This document shows, piece by piece, positions 20,250-32,505 of a stretch of 64,000 nucleotides of DNA. The notes beneath the pieces were generated by a model. That model was not told the DNA's origin. It saw only the letters and a list, made by a program, of their open reading frames with translations, and made no database searches. This stretch comes from Chamaecyparis obtusa (Eukaryota > Streptophyta > Pinopsida > Cupressales > Cupressaceae), in NCBI GenBank assembly GCA_027943335.1, contig BSBK01000970.1:2745501-2809500 (forward strand), in the 5' to 3' direction. Position 1 is the stretch's first letter. Each line of letters begins with the position of its first letter. The translations under genes and the position numbers were made by a program.

Positions 20250-21967
20250 CCTTTTCTGGATCATCCTTCATAACCTTTTCCTTCTTCTCATTTAGGGTTT
20301 GAAAAATATCCTGAAAATAATTCATAAGAGTATCTATTTTCTTCCCCATTGGAGTTATGCTTTTCAGGGGATCCCATCCCGAATCAAATTGCCGGATAAA
20401 ATCTAGTGTCTTCCTGTATACCAACCATTTTTCTTTCATAACCTCTTGTTCCTGTATCTTTGCTACATTCCTGACAATATCTTCAGGGAAATTAAAAATA
20501 TGGTTGATCATGGCACACTTGTCTCTCTTTTTAAACATTTCATTATAGAAACCTTCTGGATCTGTTGTTCTGGCAATTGCAGTAGCCATATGGTATGGAG
20601 CCAGAATTTTATCCATGTAAACCCATCCACCCTTGGTAATTATGAATTGATGGGCAATGGTAACATTTGGGAATAAAGTTCCCTTGCCTTTCCCAGTGAG
20701 GGCACACTCCTCAATATCTCCTAATTGCCTCAAGAACTCTGCAATTCCAATCCTAAGGGGTACCTGATAGTGCAATATAAAAGGGGTCCCCCTGAAACCA
20801 TACAACCTGATAACAGTTGATACATTGTAGAAAATAACATCTCCCCAATTGTGTACGATGTTCAAGTTCTTAGCAAACTGGTTTGGCCTAACAAGCTGTG
20901 CCAACACTATTGGGATTCTTGGGTTGTCTAAGACAAATAGTTTCCTGAGTCTAGCTACAAAACGTTTATCAAAATTGATGAAACTATGATCCTTCTTATC
21001 CCGTCATTGTGAGGCTCCATAGTTGGACTGGCATGTCTTCACCATCCTTCTTTCTCACCAATTCCATTTCTTGTTCAAAATAGCTTGCTCCTTTGAACAA
21101 AAACATGTACATTATGAAAGAGTACCAACAAAAGGGCCTGTCACTTTCATTCTTTTGAATCTTTACTAATCCATTATGGATTAATTCAACAATAAAAGGA
21201 GCAAAATCAAAAGTGATAGACACGTGTGCATGTAAAATTTGGATCATCATGCACATCAAGTGTATTGGCATCCTTTCACTAACATCCTCTCCAAAAACCT
21301 AACATAATGACCAATATGCACCCTTAGCTCTGAGATCAAAATATTCTATTTTAAAAGGCTCCTGAGTGTTCTACCCCACAACAACCATTTTTCCAATTTT
21401 GGTGCAGAAATCCTTCAACAACTTGCCTCTAAAATAGTTCCTTTGTGCATTATACACTTGCCTTAGTTCTTCAAAGTCAATGTTCTCCAAACTTTCTGAG
21501 GGTTCACTTAACCTGAACACCTTCCTGATTTCTTTAGTAGAAACTTTAATCAATAACACTCCCTTTGCATCCCTAATTTCTTTAGTGATTGGATCATAAT
21601 TCTTTGCAACCTGGGTCATCAAATATACATCTAAAAAGACACCAGGCACGACAAGTTTTCCTAGGTCAGACTGTCATATATTGCTTGCAGGGTGAGGGGC
21701 ATTTCTCTGAATAAAACCTACTTTGAATAATTCCAGTCCTGTGGTATCAGAGTCACCTCTTGCGTTGATTGTACCAATTTTGGCCTCTCCAATAAAACTT
21801 GCTGTGTCATATAAACCTTCTGCTATTTTTACCCTAGGATCTTTGGGAATCAAACTCTTGGTTTTCACTGGGGTAGTGGAAGAGCCGGGAAGTAACTGCA
21901 ATAAATCTTTGTGCAAACCTCTTTCACTATACTTTATTTTACCCGACAATTCTTTCCTTGGTGCCAT
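20250..21967 (-). pseudogene. Unrecognised retroelement-type ORF (N-terminal and middle part), decayed
   Basis: Starting at ATG 21965-21967 (MAPRKELSGKIKYSERGLHK) one frame runs to about 20996 with stops near 21674 (TGA), 21371 (TAG) and 21302 (TAG). It then continues in another frame (20907-20250: LAQLVRPNQFAKNLNIVHNW to a Lys/Glu-rich tail NEKKEKVMKDDPEK). All three stops could come from CGA or CAG by C-to-T change. The protein would be about 570 aa, with helical, hydrophobic-patterned segments and no zinc finger, protease or RT motif. I do not recognise the family; plant-mobile-domain-like or a retrotransposon extra ORF are possible. Upstream lie the hairpin repeats of 22340-23010. Confidence 0.5.
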
Positions 21968-22345
21968 TTAAAGGTTTATCTTTAAAAGAAACCTTTGCAA
22001 GATAGACAAAATACAGAACTGTGATTCTTTTAGTAAGGAAGCAAATCGCACAAGAATTTCACCAACCTTTTTTCTCAGAAACCACCCGGGAATAGCAACC
22101 AAACCTCAGAATTCTTCACGCCTAATTCTCTGCAAATTTTTGATCTCTTTGTGCTTCTGAAAGTGCGCAAAATTCTGATATATGAGCCACTAAAGTAGTC
22201 ATGTCAACAATTAATTTAGCACGATTGAAACAATTACTCCTCCGGAAGAGCGAACTGTCACTTCTTCAACGGGAAGCTTCAACTTTGCACCATTTTATCT
22301 TCAGTTTGAAAGAGAACTGTCGATCCTCATTAGCAGATGATCTAA

Positions 22346-23010
22346 CGGCCTATCGCATGATCGCATGGCGTGAAAAACACTCACGCAAACATGCGACTAA
22401 CCATCACGTTACCTTTCTATTTTTGGCGGTCTCTTGTAACTTCCTCCGTTAACACAAAATGCTATTCGCATGATCGCATAGCTTAAAAGAAGCTTATGCG
22501 AACATGCGAAAACCTATTAGCATTCACCGTCATTATCTTCTCTTACATTGCCGGTCCCACCTCGCCTTTGTCAATAAAGAAATTCCACGCTTGCAACACC
22601 TGGCAGAATGTCAGGTACTTTCTTTCTTTCCGAGCACCGGTGTCTGCTGATACTAACCAATGAGAAAACATTATTTATGCACATCTGTCAAAGGTTTCAC
22701 TGGAGAATCGCACTTGTTTCAATGCAAGATCAACGGCCTATCGCATGATCGCATAGGCTTAAAAGATCCCTTGCGATTATACGACAACCATCCGATCTTC
22801 CCCTTACTGCTTTAAACCTTTGGAGATTCTTCTGTTACCGGCCCTACTGTCCTTGGCAAATAAAAGGCCGCCACTTGTGAGATACTTGTCAGTGGTCCCA
22901 CCTTGTTTCCGCATCAAGCTTTATTATAAAATCAACGGTTATTTCACATGTTCGCATGGCTTGGAAATATTCCATGCGAACACGTGACCGCCGTTAGATC
23001 TTCTTTGAAG
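22346..23010 (-). repeat. Four diverged hairpin repeats (GCATGATCGCATGGC ... GCGAACATGCGA)
   Basis: Four stem-loops occur at about 22351-22397, 22464-22510, 22738-22784 and 22944-22988. Each has a 5' arm like TCGCATGATCGCATGGC, an A-rich loop and a 3' arm like ATGCGAACATGCGA. Three are preceded by AACGGCCTAT or AACGGTTAT. They lie 0.4-1 kb upstream of the minus-strand frame at 21967, so they could be leader or promoter repeats of that element. Confidence 0.7.
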
Positions 23011-24302
23011 ATTCATGGTTGGATGAAACTCGAAACATTAGAATACAAGGTAATTAGGTCATAGGAAATGTTATTTTTATCACCGAGTTTCTAGACTTAG
23101 GAAGAGATATAACCCCCGCGTAAAAAATAAACGCATGTGCTCTTTAATGGACCTAAGTGACCTAGAAAGTAACGCTCGAAAAGAAATGAAGTAATTGACT
23201 TAGGGTTTATTTTGAAAATGGCAAACATTTTGGGGTTTTTGACATGAATTCGAAATTCTTCAAGGACAAGACCTAGGGTAAGGATTTTTGAAATAGGGCT
23301 ATGACAATTTTTTGAAGAAATTCCGGCCCCTGTACCTAGGAAAACTTCACAAACCAGAGGACTAAACCAACACTTGGACAAAAACCTCAGAAAATTAAAA
23401 ATACTCCCAACAGGATGCTACAGTGTCATTTGTGTTGTGCTCAAAGAATGTTGGGCAATAACTGCAATCTATAATGTGGCAATCGTTAGTGAGGCGGTAG
23501 AGATATTGAATGCTACTAATGGAATTATCAAGTCATATCAACAACGGCCCAAATGTGGTGAAAACTAAGTATTATTAAAACCAAGATTTGTAAAATATGC
23601 CAAGTACAACAAAATTATAAAATTAATTCATTCCTTTCATTTTCACACAATTTAAATTCAAATTTTGTTAGCTTTCCCTTTATCTCTAGGTGCTTAGCTT
23701 CCTAGCAACTCCTAAGATCATGGCATAATGCCCACAAAATTAATCTAAAAGGGTATATGCTAGTAAGATCCTCAAGGGAAGTCTATGAAGCTTTGTTTTT
23801 GTATATTTTTATTTTGACCATGGTACTTAGTCTATTCTTATTTGATGCATTTAGGTTGGTTACGTCTATTACTCTCTAATCAGGCTTTCACTCAATCTAT
23901 TTTTATATCTATGTATATTATTTTAATATTATATATATTCAAGCTATATGCCTTTTAGAGAAAAGAAAATATTGAAAGTAAGGTATTGAAGTTTCTAGGA
24001 AGTTTATACATTGTATGATAGCTCACTATTTGTGTTAGAAAGTAAACTTACACTTGTAATTAAATTACACCTACATTTAAATTTAATGTATTATGAAATT
24101 GGCATATTTAAACCTTGAAGAACCCCTTTAGAGATAGAATATTGACTTTCTATGTCATTTTACAACATTGTGGACCTATGAGTTGTAAGGGAATGAAGTT
24201 GCTAGATTAATTATAGGCTAATCCATCATTTTTAGTAGTTATACTTGAACAATAAAATGAAGGGGATATTAGAAGTCTTTTAGGGCACCGTATAGAGACA
24301 TT
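23011..24302. other. AT-rich stretch, nothing supported
   Basis: Only short frames occur (for example 23097-23381 minus, 23374-23568 plus) and none has a recognisable domain. No element end, tRNA or tandem repeat was seen. Confidence 0.4.
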
Positions 24303-24307
24303 GATTT

Positions 24308-24887
24308 TGTTAGAAGTATAATCTTTCCTTGGTGAATATATTATAAACCAAGGTAGTTTAGTTTAGTTTATTTATTATGTAAGTAGGAGATTCCTATAGA
24401 ATCCCTACATGAACACTTGTCCTCTTTTCCATGTGTGAGGACATAATATTTATTTGTATTTGTAATTTCCTATTTATTCCTAGATTCCTCCTTAAGAGGA
24501 AATAGCACAAGTGGCTCACACACTTATGAATGTGGCTTACATGCACATGGGAGTTACTTTTTGAACTCCTTCACTTATCTCTACATATAGAGATATTTCT
24601 CCACACACTCATAAAAGCTTTTCTCACAACTCTCTCAATTTCTCTCTTTCATAGTTCTATCATATTGTATTGAGCTAAGTGCTCATATTCTCTCTCTCTC
24701 TTTAGGCTTTTTCATGCCTCATTCATAATTCACAAGGGGTTTTCTTAGCTTTCCCCTTTCAAATTCTTGTCTCCTCTTTACCTTGTTGGTGTATGCTCCT
24801 AGTTATTGTGCAAATTCATGGTACTGTTTCCTAACTCCTTGCTCTTGGATTAAACAATTTCTTATTTGTTCTTTATCATTTTTAACA
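24308..24887 (+). mobile_element. Solo LTR, target duplication GATTT
   Basis: The 580-bp insert starts TGTTAGAAGTATAATC and ends CATTTTTAACA, with GATTT on both sides (24303-24307, 24888-24892). Inside, CTACATATAGAGATATTTC (about 24583) is a TATA-like region followed by a CT-rich leader (CTCTCTCTCTCTTTAGG). There is no primer site or coding interior beside it. This is a textbook solo LTR left by recombination between two LTRs. Confidence 0.88.
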
Positions 24888-24892
24888 GATTT

Positions 24893-26799
24893 ACATGTGT
24901 AGCATACATATCTCACATGATGAACCAACCACTTATAATATACCTAGTAAAGATACATAAGTTTCAACTTCCAAATTTGACATATAATCTTCTCTAGTCT
25001 TAATCCTCACACAAGTCATTATACTAAAAAAATATAGTGACTAATTTCCTTCTAATATATTTTATCTTTCATTGCACAAACTTGAGAGGCATGGTGATCA
25101 ACCGTGCCATATTCTACGTGTACATGTCAAAAGGGAAAGAACATCTTAGAAAGACCCTTAATATTCATTATGAATCTTAAGTGTCATTTGTTTCTTATAA
25201 TTAAATGTTTAGTATTTTGACACAAGAACATACTACTATTCCTTTATTATGAAAATATATAATTAATTTACCATTACACCATTGCATTAACCCTTTGAGG
25301 AAGGACAATTCACATTAGCATAATGCCACATAAAGTATACCTTCAAGAACACAAAAGAAAGAATAACTAGATATAAAGAAATAAATACCATTATATATGG
25401 GAAAACCATTTTAGGTAAAAAAAATCACTCCAAAGCATCAAACCAATATATTAATCTACAATAAATACGTTACAATACACTTTCACCTTCATAGCCTTAA
25501 CATGGAGATTATATATTTTCTTCTCTATAGAAACACAAACAACATACTACATCTAAAAATAATCACCTTGTCCTTCTTCTATGAATAATATAGAAAATAT
25601 TCAATGATATACAAGCTAGGTGCCCAAAATTTCATTCTCCAACTTCAACAAAGAAAAAATATAAAAAAAGCACACCATGGAAGGCCCCGACTTCATCCTA
25701 CAGTTAGAAACAAAGTGATCCTCATCTTTGGGCATCCACATTCAATAAAAGCACTAATATCCATTTCTCAAGCACCAATGAAAACTGTTGGCTAAAAATT
25801 TTGTAAGCCGCTAAGACTACACCTTACAAAATTGTAACTTTAAACAATGGTATAGTGAGATATATCTCTCCTCTCAGTAGCACTTCAACTAAAATTAAAC
25901 AAAGCCCGATGATTCTTCCAATCTGTTCCTCTTTTTTCAAGAAAGATTCACAAGTAACAACTATCTAACTCTACAAAGATCTATTGCTACGATAATATTG
26001 GTGACTTGATAGTTGACGTAAGAACAACTCCTAAGGAAATAGTTATAATTATATTTGGTAGATTAAGAACAAGGGTCTCTTGCGATTAATCCTATATGAA
26101 GAACTAGAATCAGTAGTGAGGTTCAAAGTCTCTCACTAATAATCCTGAAATTGAAATAAAACACTCAAAGTCTTCAACTCCTAGTATTTGTAATCACTAT
26201 TAAACTATAGAAATTATCCTCTTGTAGCTCAAAGTCTCTCAAAAGGTGAATTGAAACTCAAATGATTCACACAAGTTAAACTATACAGTGAACTCAAGAA
26301 CTATTACATAATGCTACATAAGAAAACATCATTAAATCACAAGACTTGCAACACAAATATTGAAAAATCTTGCTCCTTTTATTCACATATGAAAAATTTG
26401 CACAATGGAACACAAAGTTTTCACCACACAAGTTTCTACAGCATAGCTTTCTTGCCTTAAAAAAATATGATTATTAACAATGAGCTCCCTCCTTTATATA
26501 GGAAAAGAGGAGAGAGAAAAGTGGATAGAAAAGGAGATACCCTCAACCACTTTGACTTATTCAACAACTAACTAACTATGACTTATTCATCGTTGTAATG
26601 CCTAATGCACATGTGACTTGATTGTATGAAGAGATTATATAGGTACATGTTTTCCTGTATTTACAATTTGTTTTGCTTCTACATGCAATCTGTCATAAAA
26701 TTTACACATATTCTATGAAGTATCCTTGACACTTAGAGAACATCTTCACATAGTGTCTACAAAATCTATAAAATTTTGTAGAGATTCACAGATGACTGC
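24893..26799. other. AT-rich intergenic stretch, nothing supported
   Basis: No coding frame with a recognisable domain, element terminus or RNA gene was found. CTCACTAATAATCCTGAAAT-like text and repeated CAAAGTCTCT words (26129, 26229) hint at old repeat sequence. Confidence 0.4.
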
Positions 26800-27845
26800 T
26801 TCATTTGGTTCTCCTGTATGTTGTGATTACAGTCACCTTTTGAATTATGCTTGTACTTTCAGAAGTAATATTTCTATACTCAATTAGATGATTTTGCAAA
26901 TTATCTAGTGAAGTTTTATAGCTTGTCAATGTGTCAATCATACTGAAGTCAAAGTTATCTGCCTCAGGGTATAGGCGAATAATTTTTTTGAACCTTGTCA
27001 AAACATCTCCTTCAGCGAGTTCACCTTCTTCAATAATTATTTGGCATGTCAATTATTGAAAGCAACCACTGATCATGTGTTCATGGTTGTTGAGGTGCTC
27101 CACTACTACCTTACTTTCTACCACCAATCCTTGCATAACTTGTTCCTTATTGACCGTTAGATGCAAATAAATAGAGTACATTTCTGGAAAAGAAATGATT
27201 CCACAATCGCATAAGTCATCCAAATCCACCTTTGTCATGCTCCTCCAGACATCAAGATCTGCATCTAGGAATCGAAGTTGTTGATTGAAAAAAGTAAGGA
27301 GCTCATTCAACTTAACCAAGATCTCTCTTCCCCATTTCAATACCTTAAAAACATCCTGAATCAATTGCATTCCTTGTGATTCCAAATTACTACCCCATTC
27401 ATTTATGGCCTTTGCTTTCCTTTTTACTTGTCATGCAAGCTCAGGAGAGATAGAATTAGCCGATAGAGAAGAAGCCTTCATTTTTTCTATGATGTTTAGA
27501 AGTCACGTGTTCTCCTCCTTCAACCTATTCTTCTTTTCCCACAATTTATCGTTCTTTTGAGTAAGTAGGTTGACTGCATCTTGTGCATCCTATTGACAAC
27601 CTAGACGTGTTTTTTTTCCAAGTTCAATTCTAGTGAGCTTGTAGTCTGTAGACTGCATCTCCTATGTAGGTTTGTCAATAAGAGGTTTAGCTATTTCCGC
27701 ATACTTGATTTCATTGTTGTCAACCATGACCCTCGAAACCATTTTTGCCTTTTTGTTCTTAGGAACCTTGGTCCTAGCAACTTGCCTATAATCATGATCC
27801 TCAAATGGGATTTCTTCTTGCTTCCTCTGCTGAGTGATTATGTTG
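26800..27845 (-). pseudogene. Coiled-coil retroelement-type ORF (C-terminal part), with five C-to-T-type stops
   Basis: One continuous minus-strand frame runs from about 27845 to 26800 (EEIPFEDHDYRQVARTKVPK, then a basic stretch, then EKKNRLKEEN, LNIIEKMKASS, IQDVFKVLKWGREILVKLNE, and on to IQKVTVITTYRRTK). It is broken only by stops: TAG after KPLIDKPT, TAG after TRLGCQ, TGA after RLKEENT, TGA after ISPELA, TAA after ISGCFQ. Each fits CAG, CGA or CAA with one C-to-T change. Composition suggests a long coiled-coil tail. It may be the C-terminal half of the same family as 20250-21967, but from another copy, because the order on the minus strand is reversed. The family is not recognised. Confidence 0.45.
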
Positions 27846-28177
27846 AGCCACAGAGGTAGAGAAAAAGATGAAGATCATGCTGCAGATGTAGTAACAAATG
27901 AAGATCACCCTCTAGATGTAAAAATTTTATCCCTAACTCAATAGCCTGAAACACAACCATGGTTTCTACCACGTTATCTTATACCATACACATATCAAAT
28001 AACTGTATATATTATATATGTATCTATGTATATTAATATTATTTTATCTTATACCATACATATATCATATAATGGTATATATTATATATGTATTTATTAT
28101 GGTATAAAATTTATATCTATCTGTTTTTCCTAATAGAATGTTACATCATGTCTATGTGTATAATATCATACATACAT
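27846..28177. repeat. AT-rich tandem duplication, period 70 bp
   Basis: CTTATACCATACAYATATCA followed by GTATATATTATATATGTAT is present at 27979 and again at 28049. The rest of the stretch is AT-rich with no frame. Confidence 0.7.
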
Positions 28178-29371
28178 TGATGTAGATCAACCATAAGAAT
28201 CCAAGAATAGATTGTCAATTGTTGCCGTGAACTCAAACACAATTTATTAACTTTCAAAGTACATGATTTTCAGCAAAAAACATGAAAAAGAAGCACTCTT
28301 ATTCATGGTTTTCCTTACTGAGATAAATCTGAAAGTTGCACAATCTTGAACATGAACATTAAAACTAGCTACAAGAATCAAGTTCTAGTACAAGCTCTAT
28401 CTCAAAGAATTTTTAATTTAACACCAAAAACCTCTGTTAACATGAATAAAATACATTAAAGACCAGCTAAGGCAATGCAGATTTCATCCCAAAATCACTG
28501 TGTAAACTTCTCCAGTTGCTCTCAACCAAACTATCTCCCTTCTTGCATCAATCTGCTATCTTGTTTTAACTTTAAGCTCTCTAATTTTATTCTCGAAGCT
28601 TGATTGCAGGATTTCTCTCTTTGACAAGCATATTTTTTCTAACAAAATCCCCAACTTGGATGTAGGAATCTCCCCTGTTTAAATAGCAGTCCTATTCACT
28701 CATCATTTCTTTGGCACCACTATGCAATTTTGCCCATTTTCTAGATTCTCCACTATCTCCCCTTTCTAGTGCCCGAGCATGTCCTGTCCTAATTCTAGAT
28801 AAACAAATTCAAATTTTAAACTCCCACAGTAAGTGATTAATGGCCAACCTTGCCTAGGTGTGGGATTTTGGCTCTCATACAATATTTGTATATAATAATA
28901 AAAATTGCAGCATTAAAACTTTAAACTTTTCTCCAAATTTTCAATATAAACTCCCAAATTTTAAATTCATTCATTGGAGCTGGAGGAGAGCCTCTGATGA
29001 ATGAAATCATGCTTGCAAGACCAAAAACCAAGGCAACACAAAAATATATTAAAGAGAAAAAACAAATCATGTTTTTGGATGTTAGAAATTCAAATTTTAA
29101 ACTCCCACAGTAAGTGATTAATGCCCAACCTGCCTAGGTGTGGGATTTTGGCTCTCATATTGCAGCATTAAAACTTTAAACTTTCCTCCAAATGTTCAAT
29201 ATTAACTCCCAAATTTTAAATTCATTCATTGGAGCTGGAGGAGAGCATATGATGAATGGAATCATGCTTGCAAGAGCAAAAACCAAGGCAACACAAATAA
29301 ATTAAAGAGAAAAAACAAATCATGTTTTTGGATGTGCAGGATTGTCCATGCACCTGGATGCTCCTGCATCA
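28178..29371 (-). repeat. 3' LTR of the 28178-31366 element, with an internal 281-bp tandem duplication
   Basis: On the minus strand it runs from TGATGCAGGAGCATCC (29371) to GATCTACATCA (28178). Inside, 28807-29081 and 29088-29331 are near copies (AAACTCCCACAGTAAGTGAT, GCCTAGGTGTGGGATTTTGG, CATTGGAGCTGGAGGAGAGC). The second lacks a 30-bp AT-rich stretch. The outer end shows TACAT at 28173-28177, but no partner duplication can be tested because the other end is truncated. Confidence 0.65.
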
Positions 29372-29457
29372 AACAACTTGGGTAAAAGAAATGTTTCATG
29401 AGAGAAGCTCATAAACATTTGAAAACCATGTGCTTTTTTTGCATCCACCACTCTTCC

Positions 29458-31100
29458 TTATCTTTTCTGATTTTTCTTCTTTACCTTATTCTGCACATTC
29501 ATGTCTCTTCCTTCTTTCATCGTTCCTCCTATGAAATTCATTGTAACATATTCTAACTCCCACCAATATGCTTCTTTCCACTCCATCGTATCATCTTCAA
29601 CACCTGCATACAAATTAGCTCCAACAAGTTTATTTAACTCAATGAATTCTACATCTTTCTCATCTCCTTCATTATCATCATCATCATCTTCTTCTTCTCC
29701 TTCAACAATGTGAATAGAATCTCCTTGCAATTCATATTGCGACCTGTGATTGCTGCATCGAACCACTCCTCTTCCATAATATTCTTTAATTCTCCAAATT
29801 TGAAAATTGAACATTTACTTCTGAAATATCAGCTTTCCTTACTTCTGCAACATCTCTTTTAAGTTTTAATCTCCTAATATAATCCCTTTACAACCATATC
29901 ATTTGCATGTGAATAAACATCATCAAATGTTTTGTAAAAAATTGATGTTACCTAATATCTTTTCCACATCCACAAATGTGATTTCATCCCTTTCAAATAT
30001 CTTAACATTAAATTTACTCATGTATTTCAGAAAAAAAGACCTATTACTAGGGTATCCTCTTGTTTGCCTTCTGCTGCCTCAACCTTTCCTTCATGAAATT
30101 TTTCTTCTACATCTTCTAAATCCTGATTTTCTTCCTCTTTTATTGTTACAAATTTGATTTTTACCTCAATCATGCTATCAAAATGACATGCTAGAGCTGC
30201 AAACTCTTGCTTTTCATAATTTTCTCCTATATCCCCTTGGTTGAGGATCTCTTTTTCAATGTCATGTGAATGAAGCTTTGCTACATCCTTTTTTCTACCT
30301 GCATTCAAAGCAAAGTTAGCACATAAAACATGGGATTCATCCTCTTCCATCTGCAGTTTCCTCTCTAACCTTTCCTAATAATAAATTTTCTATCTCCCTT
30401 TTCTCCTTTTTCTTTCTCCATTCTTTCTTTATGCCTCTCTTCCTTTCTTGCTTTCCTTCAACTTCAATTTTGTGGACTTATTTCACATGTTCTTTCTTCC
30501 ATAATCTTCCTATTGGTGGATTGTAGTAATGCATCTTTTCACCTTTCCCCTCGTCGCTCTCTATACCTGATCTCTCCATGTCGTGAGAGATATCTTGCTC
30601 TTTCCGTCTTGTGGATAACATTTCATCCTCTGATGATGCCTTTCAACTTTATATCTTTCATTAGTCACCATCCCCTTTTTATGTAATCTCTGTTCACGTT
30701 TTCTTTTAGCCCCTTCAATTTCTTTTCTCTGCTCCATCTCTATCACATCCAATCTAGCCTCAATCATTTTCAATTCTTCAGTAAGAAAATTTGTAGACTT
30801 CTCATCTTTCCATTCTTCCAAAAGTAAAATTCTCACAGGTCTTCTCATGACCAATCTTGTCCTCTTTTTTGCAGACATATTCAAACACTCGCAAGTCCCT
30901 TTGTAGTTACAAGTTATCCTTGCAGCAACCTCTTTCACTTCAAGGTATCAATCCTCTGCACTTACAGGGATATCTCTCACACCTGCAACAAAATCACACT
31001 GAACAGTTATCCCCTACCAATAGAAATCCTGGAAGATGTACCTTTCAAGCTTCCTCTACCCATTATCTCTTAGTGGAGGAACTTTCAACAGCTTCTACCC
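29458..31100 (-). pseudogene. Charged, coiled-coil-rich frames of the LTR element interior
   Basis: Minus-strand frames at 30938-30561, 30350-30027 and 29814-29458 are rich in Lys, Arg and Glu. The first (MSAKKRTRLVMRRPVRILLL, then EELKMIEARLDVIEMEQRKE) looks like a coiled coil after a basic patch. The last contains an acidic run (EEEDDDDDNEGDEKD). They lie on the coding strand of the element and may be relics of one gag-like or accessory protein broken by frameshifts. No zinc knuckle, protease, RT or integrase motif is visible, and the family is not recognised. Confidence 0.35.
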
Positions 31101-31218
31101 AGCATAATCTCTGCTAAGGATAGACAACTCAAATCTAAGATTCTGCTCTTCATGCATGTTTAGGAAAACAAATGCATCTTACACACATATCCATTTCAAC
31201 ACAACCCAACAAAACCAC

Positions 31219-31234
31219 CTACTCTGATACTATT
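31219..31234 (-). other. Primer-binding site variant (initiator-Met type)
   Basis: On the minus strand AATAGTATCAGAGTAGG follows the LTR end CTACATCA. It differs from the standard TGGTATCAGAGC at the first bases and the last. Confidence 0.65.
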
Positions 31235-31366
31235 TGATGTAGATCAACGATTAATAATCCAAGAACAGATCATCAATTGTTGCAGCAAACTCAAACACAA
31301 ATTTTCAACTTTCAAAATACACGATTTGCAGCAAAAAACATGAAAAGAAACTCTTATTCATGGTTC

Positions 31367-32505
31367 TCCAAAGAAATCTGCTAGTGTCATATTCCGTGCT
31401 GGCATACGAGATTGCCTTTGTAAGGATAAAGTTTGCAGTATACAGAAACTCAGGTTTATATGATGGTCTACTTCATGATATTAAATATTTATGGAAGCAC
31501 TTTAAATGTGCGACATTATTCCAGTTATTGTCTGGCACTAATATTACAACTAAAGGATTGCTTTTGTTAGGGAGGAAATAAAAAAATTGGTTTTTGTTGG
31601 GGCTGACCCCTTTAAGAAATCTTCATCTTTCTTAGGTCAACCCTCCTCATTTATGATCACCACTTTTAAGAGTTTAAAGTTAAATAAATTTATCTTTTTT
31701 AATTGCTAGGCGACCTACAATTTATGGTGTTTACATTGGAATTTGAAAAGAAATTATCTAGTATTATGGCCAACCTGTTTGGTCTTTAAAAACAAATTAA
31801 AATTATATTTTTTGGATGACTGACCTCTTATGAATAAGCACCACTCTTCATAAGGCTGGCCTTTGGGAAGAATCACCTCTCTTGTGAAGAGGCATGAAGA
31901 AGGTATTTAAAGACCTGAAGTGTAAGGAAAAGGATGGGGAAAGAGCATACGAATTAGAGCAGACATATAAATAGATTGTTGCACCACCTTATTAAATATT
32001 GCATGTTATATGAAGAGAGTTTTTAAAAAGAAGAGTTTAAGAAAAAAAAAAACTGTTTCCTGACATACTTATTAGTTTAGTGCATAGACGTTTTTTTGGA
32101 CATTGGGCTGGCCCTTATCGAGCTCCAAATCCAAATTTTGCTTGTTGCGGGTAATTACTCAACTGTCCTATATTGTTGGCCCACTTTATTTTCTTTTGAC
32201 ATAAACTCTTATAGGCTGCTACAAAGAAACTGAAGCCTTTATATGATCATTAGCTCCATATCAAAAGACAAATTAAATAACTCAATGCTTACATTTAATA
32301 GCTTGCATCCTTATGTTCAAACCATATCATACTAATCTCATATTTAATACCATTCAAAATGATCATTATCATGTTGTATTCATAAATTGTCACTATCGCA
32401 TGAGGTTTCTATCAGAACTTAATTTCATAAAAAACAGTACACGGCTAAGAGCCTTCAACACAGAATATTGTATGATGTACCTATCAAAAGTCTAATTTTC
32501 TCCCT
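31367..32505. other. 3' flank of the RNL gene, nothing supported
   Basis: AT-rich sequence with short frames only (31360-31581 plus has no domain). The LTR similarity stops at 31366 with an abrupt change of sequence. Confidence 0.4.

Larger units (their letters stand above)
28178..31366 (-). mobile_element. Minus-strand LTR element without recognisable pol, 5' LTR truncated
   Basis: Two direct copies of a terminus (TGATGTAGATCAAC, then AATCCAAGAA and TCAATTGTTGC) begin at 28178 and 31235. Immediately left of the second copy, 31219-31234 is the reverse complement of AGTATCAGAGTAGG, a variant initiator-Met primer site. The element therefore reads right to left: 5' LTR end at 31235 (only about 130 bp of that LTR remain, to 31366), interior 29372-31218, and 3' LTR 29371-28178. 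The LTR start on the minus strand is TGATGCAGGAGCATCC, like the solo LTRs A-C. The interior has charged frames but no RT or integrase motif. Confidence 0.7.

Noticed and set aside
19798..20264. Overlapping frames of 60-107 codons on both strands
   Set aside because: They read through CCGTCGC subterminal repeats of the CACTA end; repeats without stops explain them.
29458..29814. Acidic minus-strand frame as a host nuclear protein
   Set aside because: The acidic run comes from a CATCAT/CTTCTT microsatellite, and the frame lies inside the LTR element interior.
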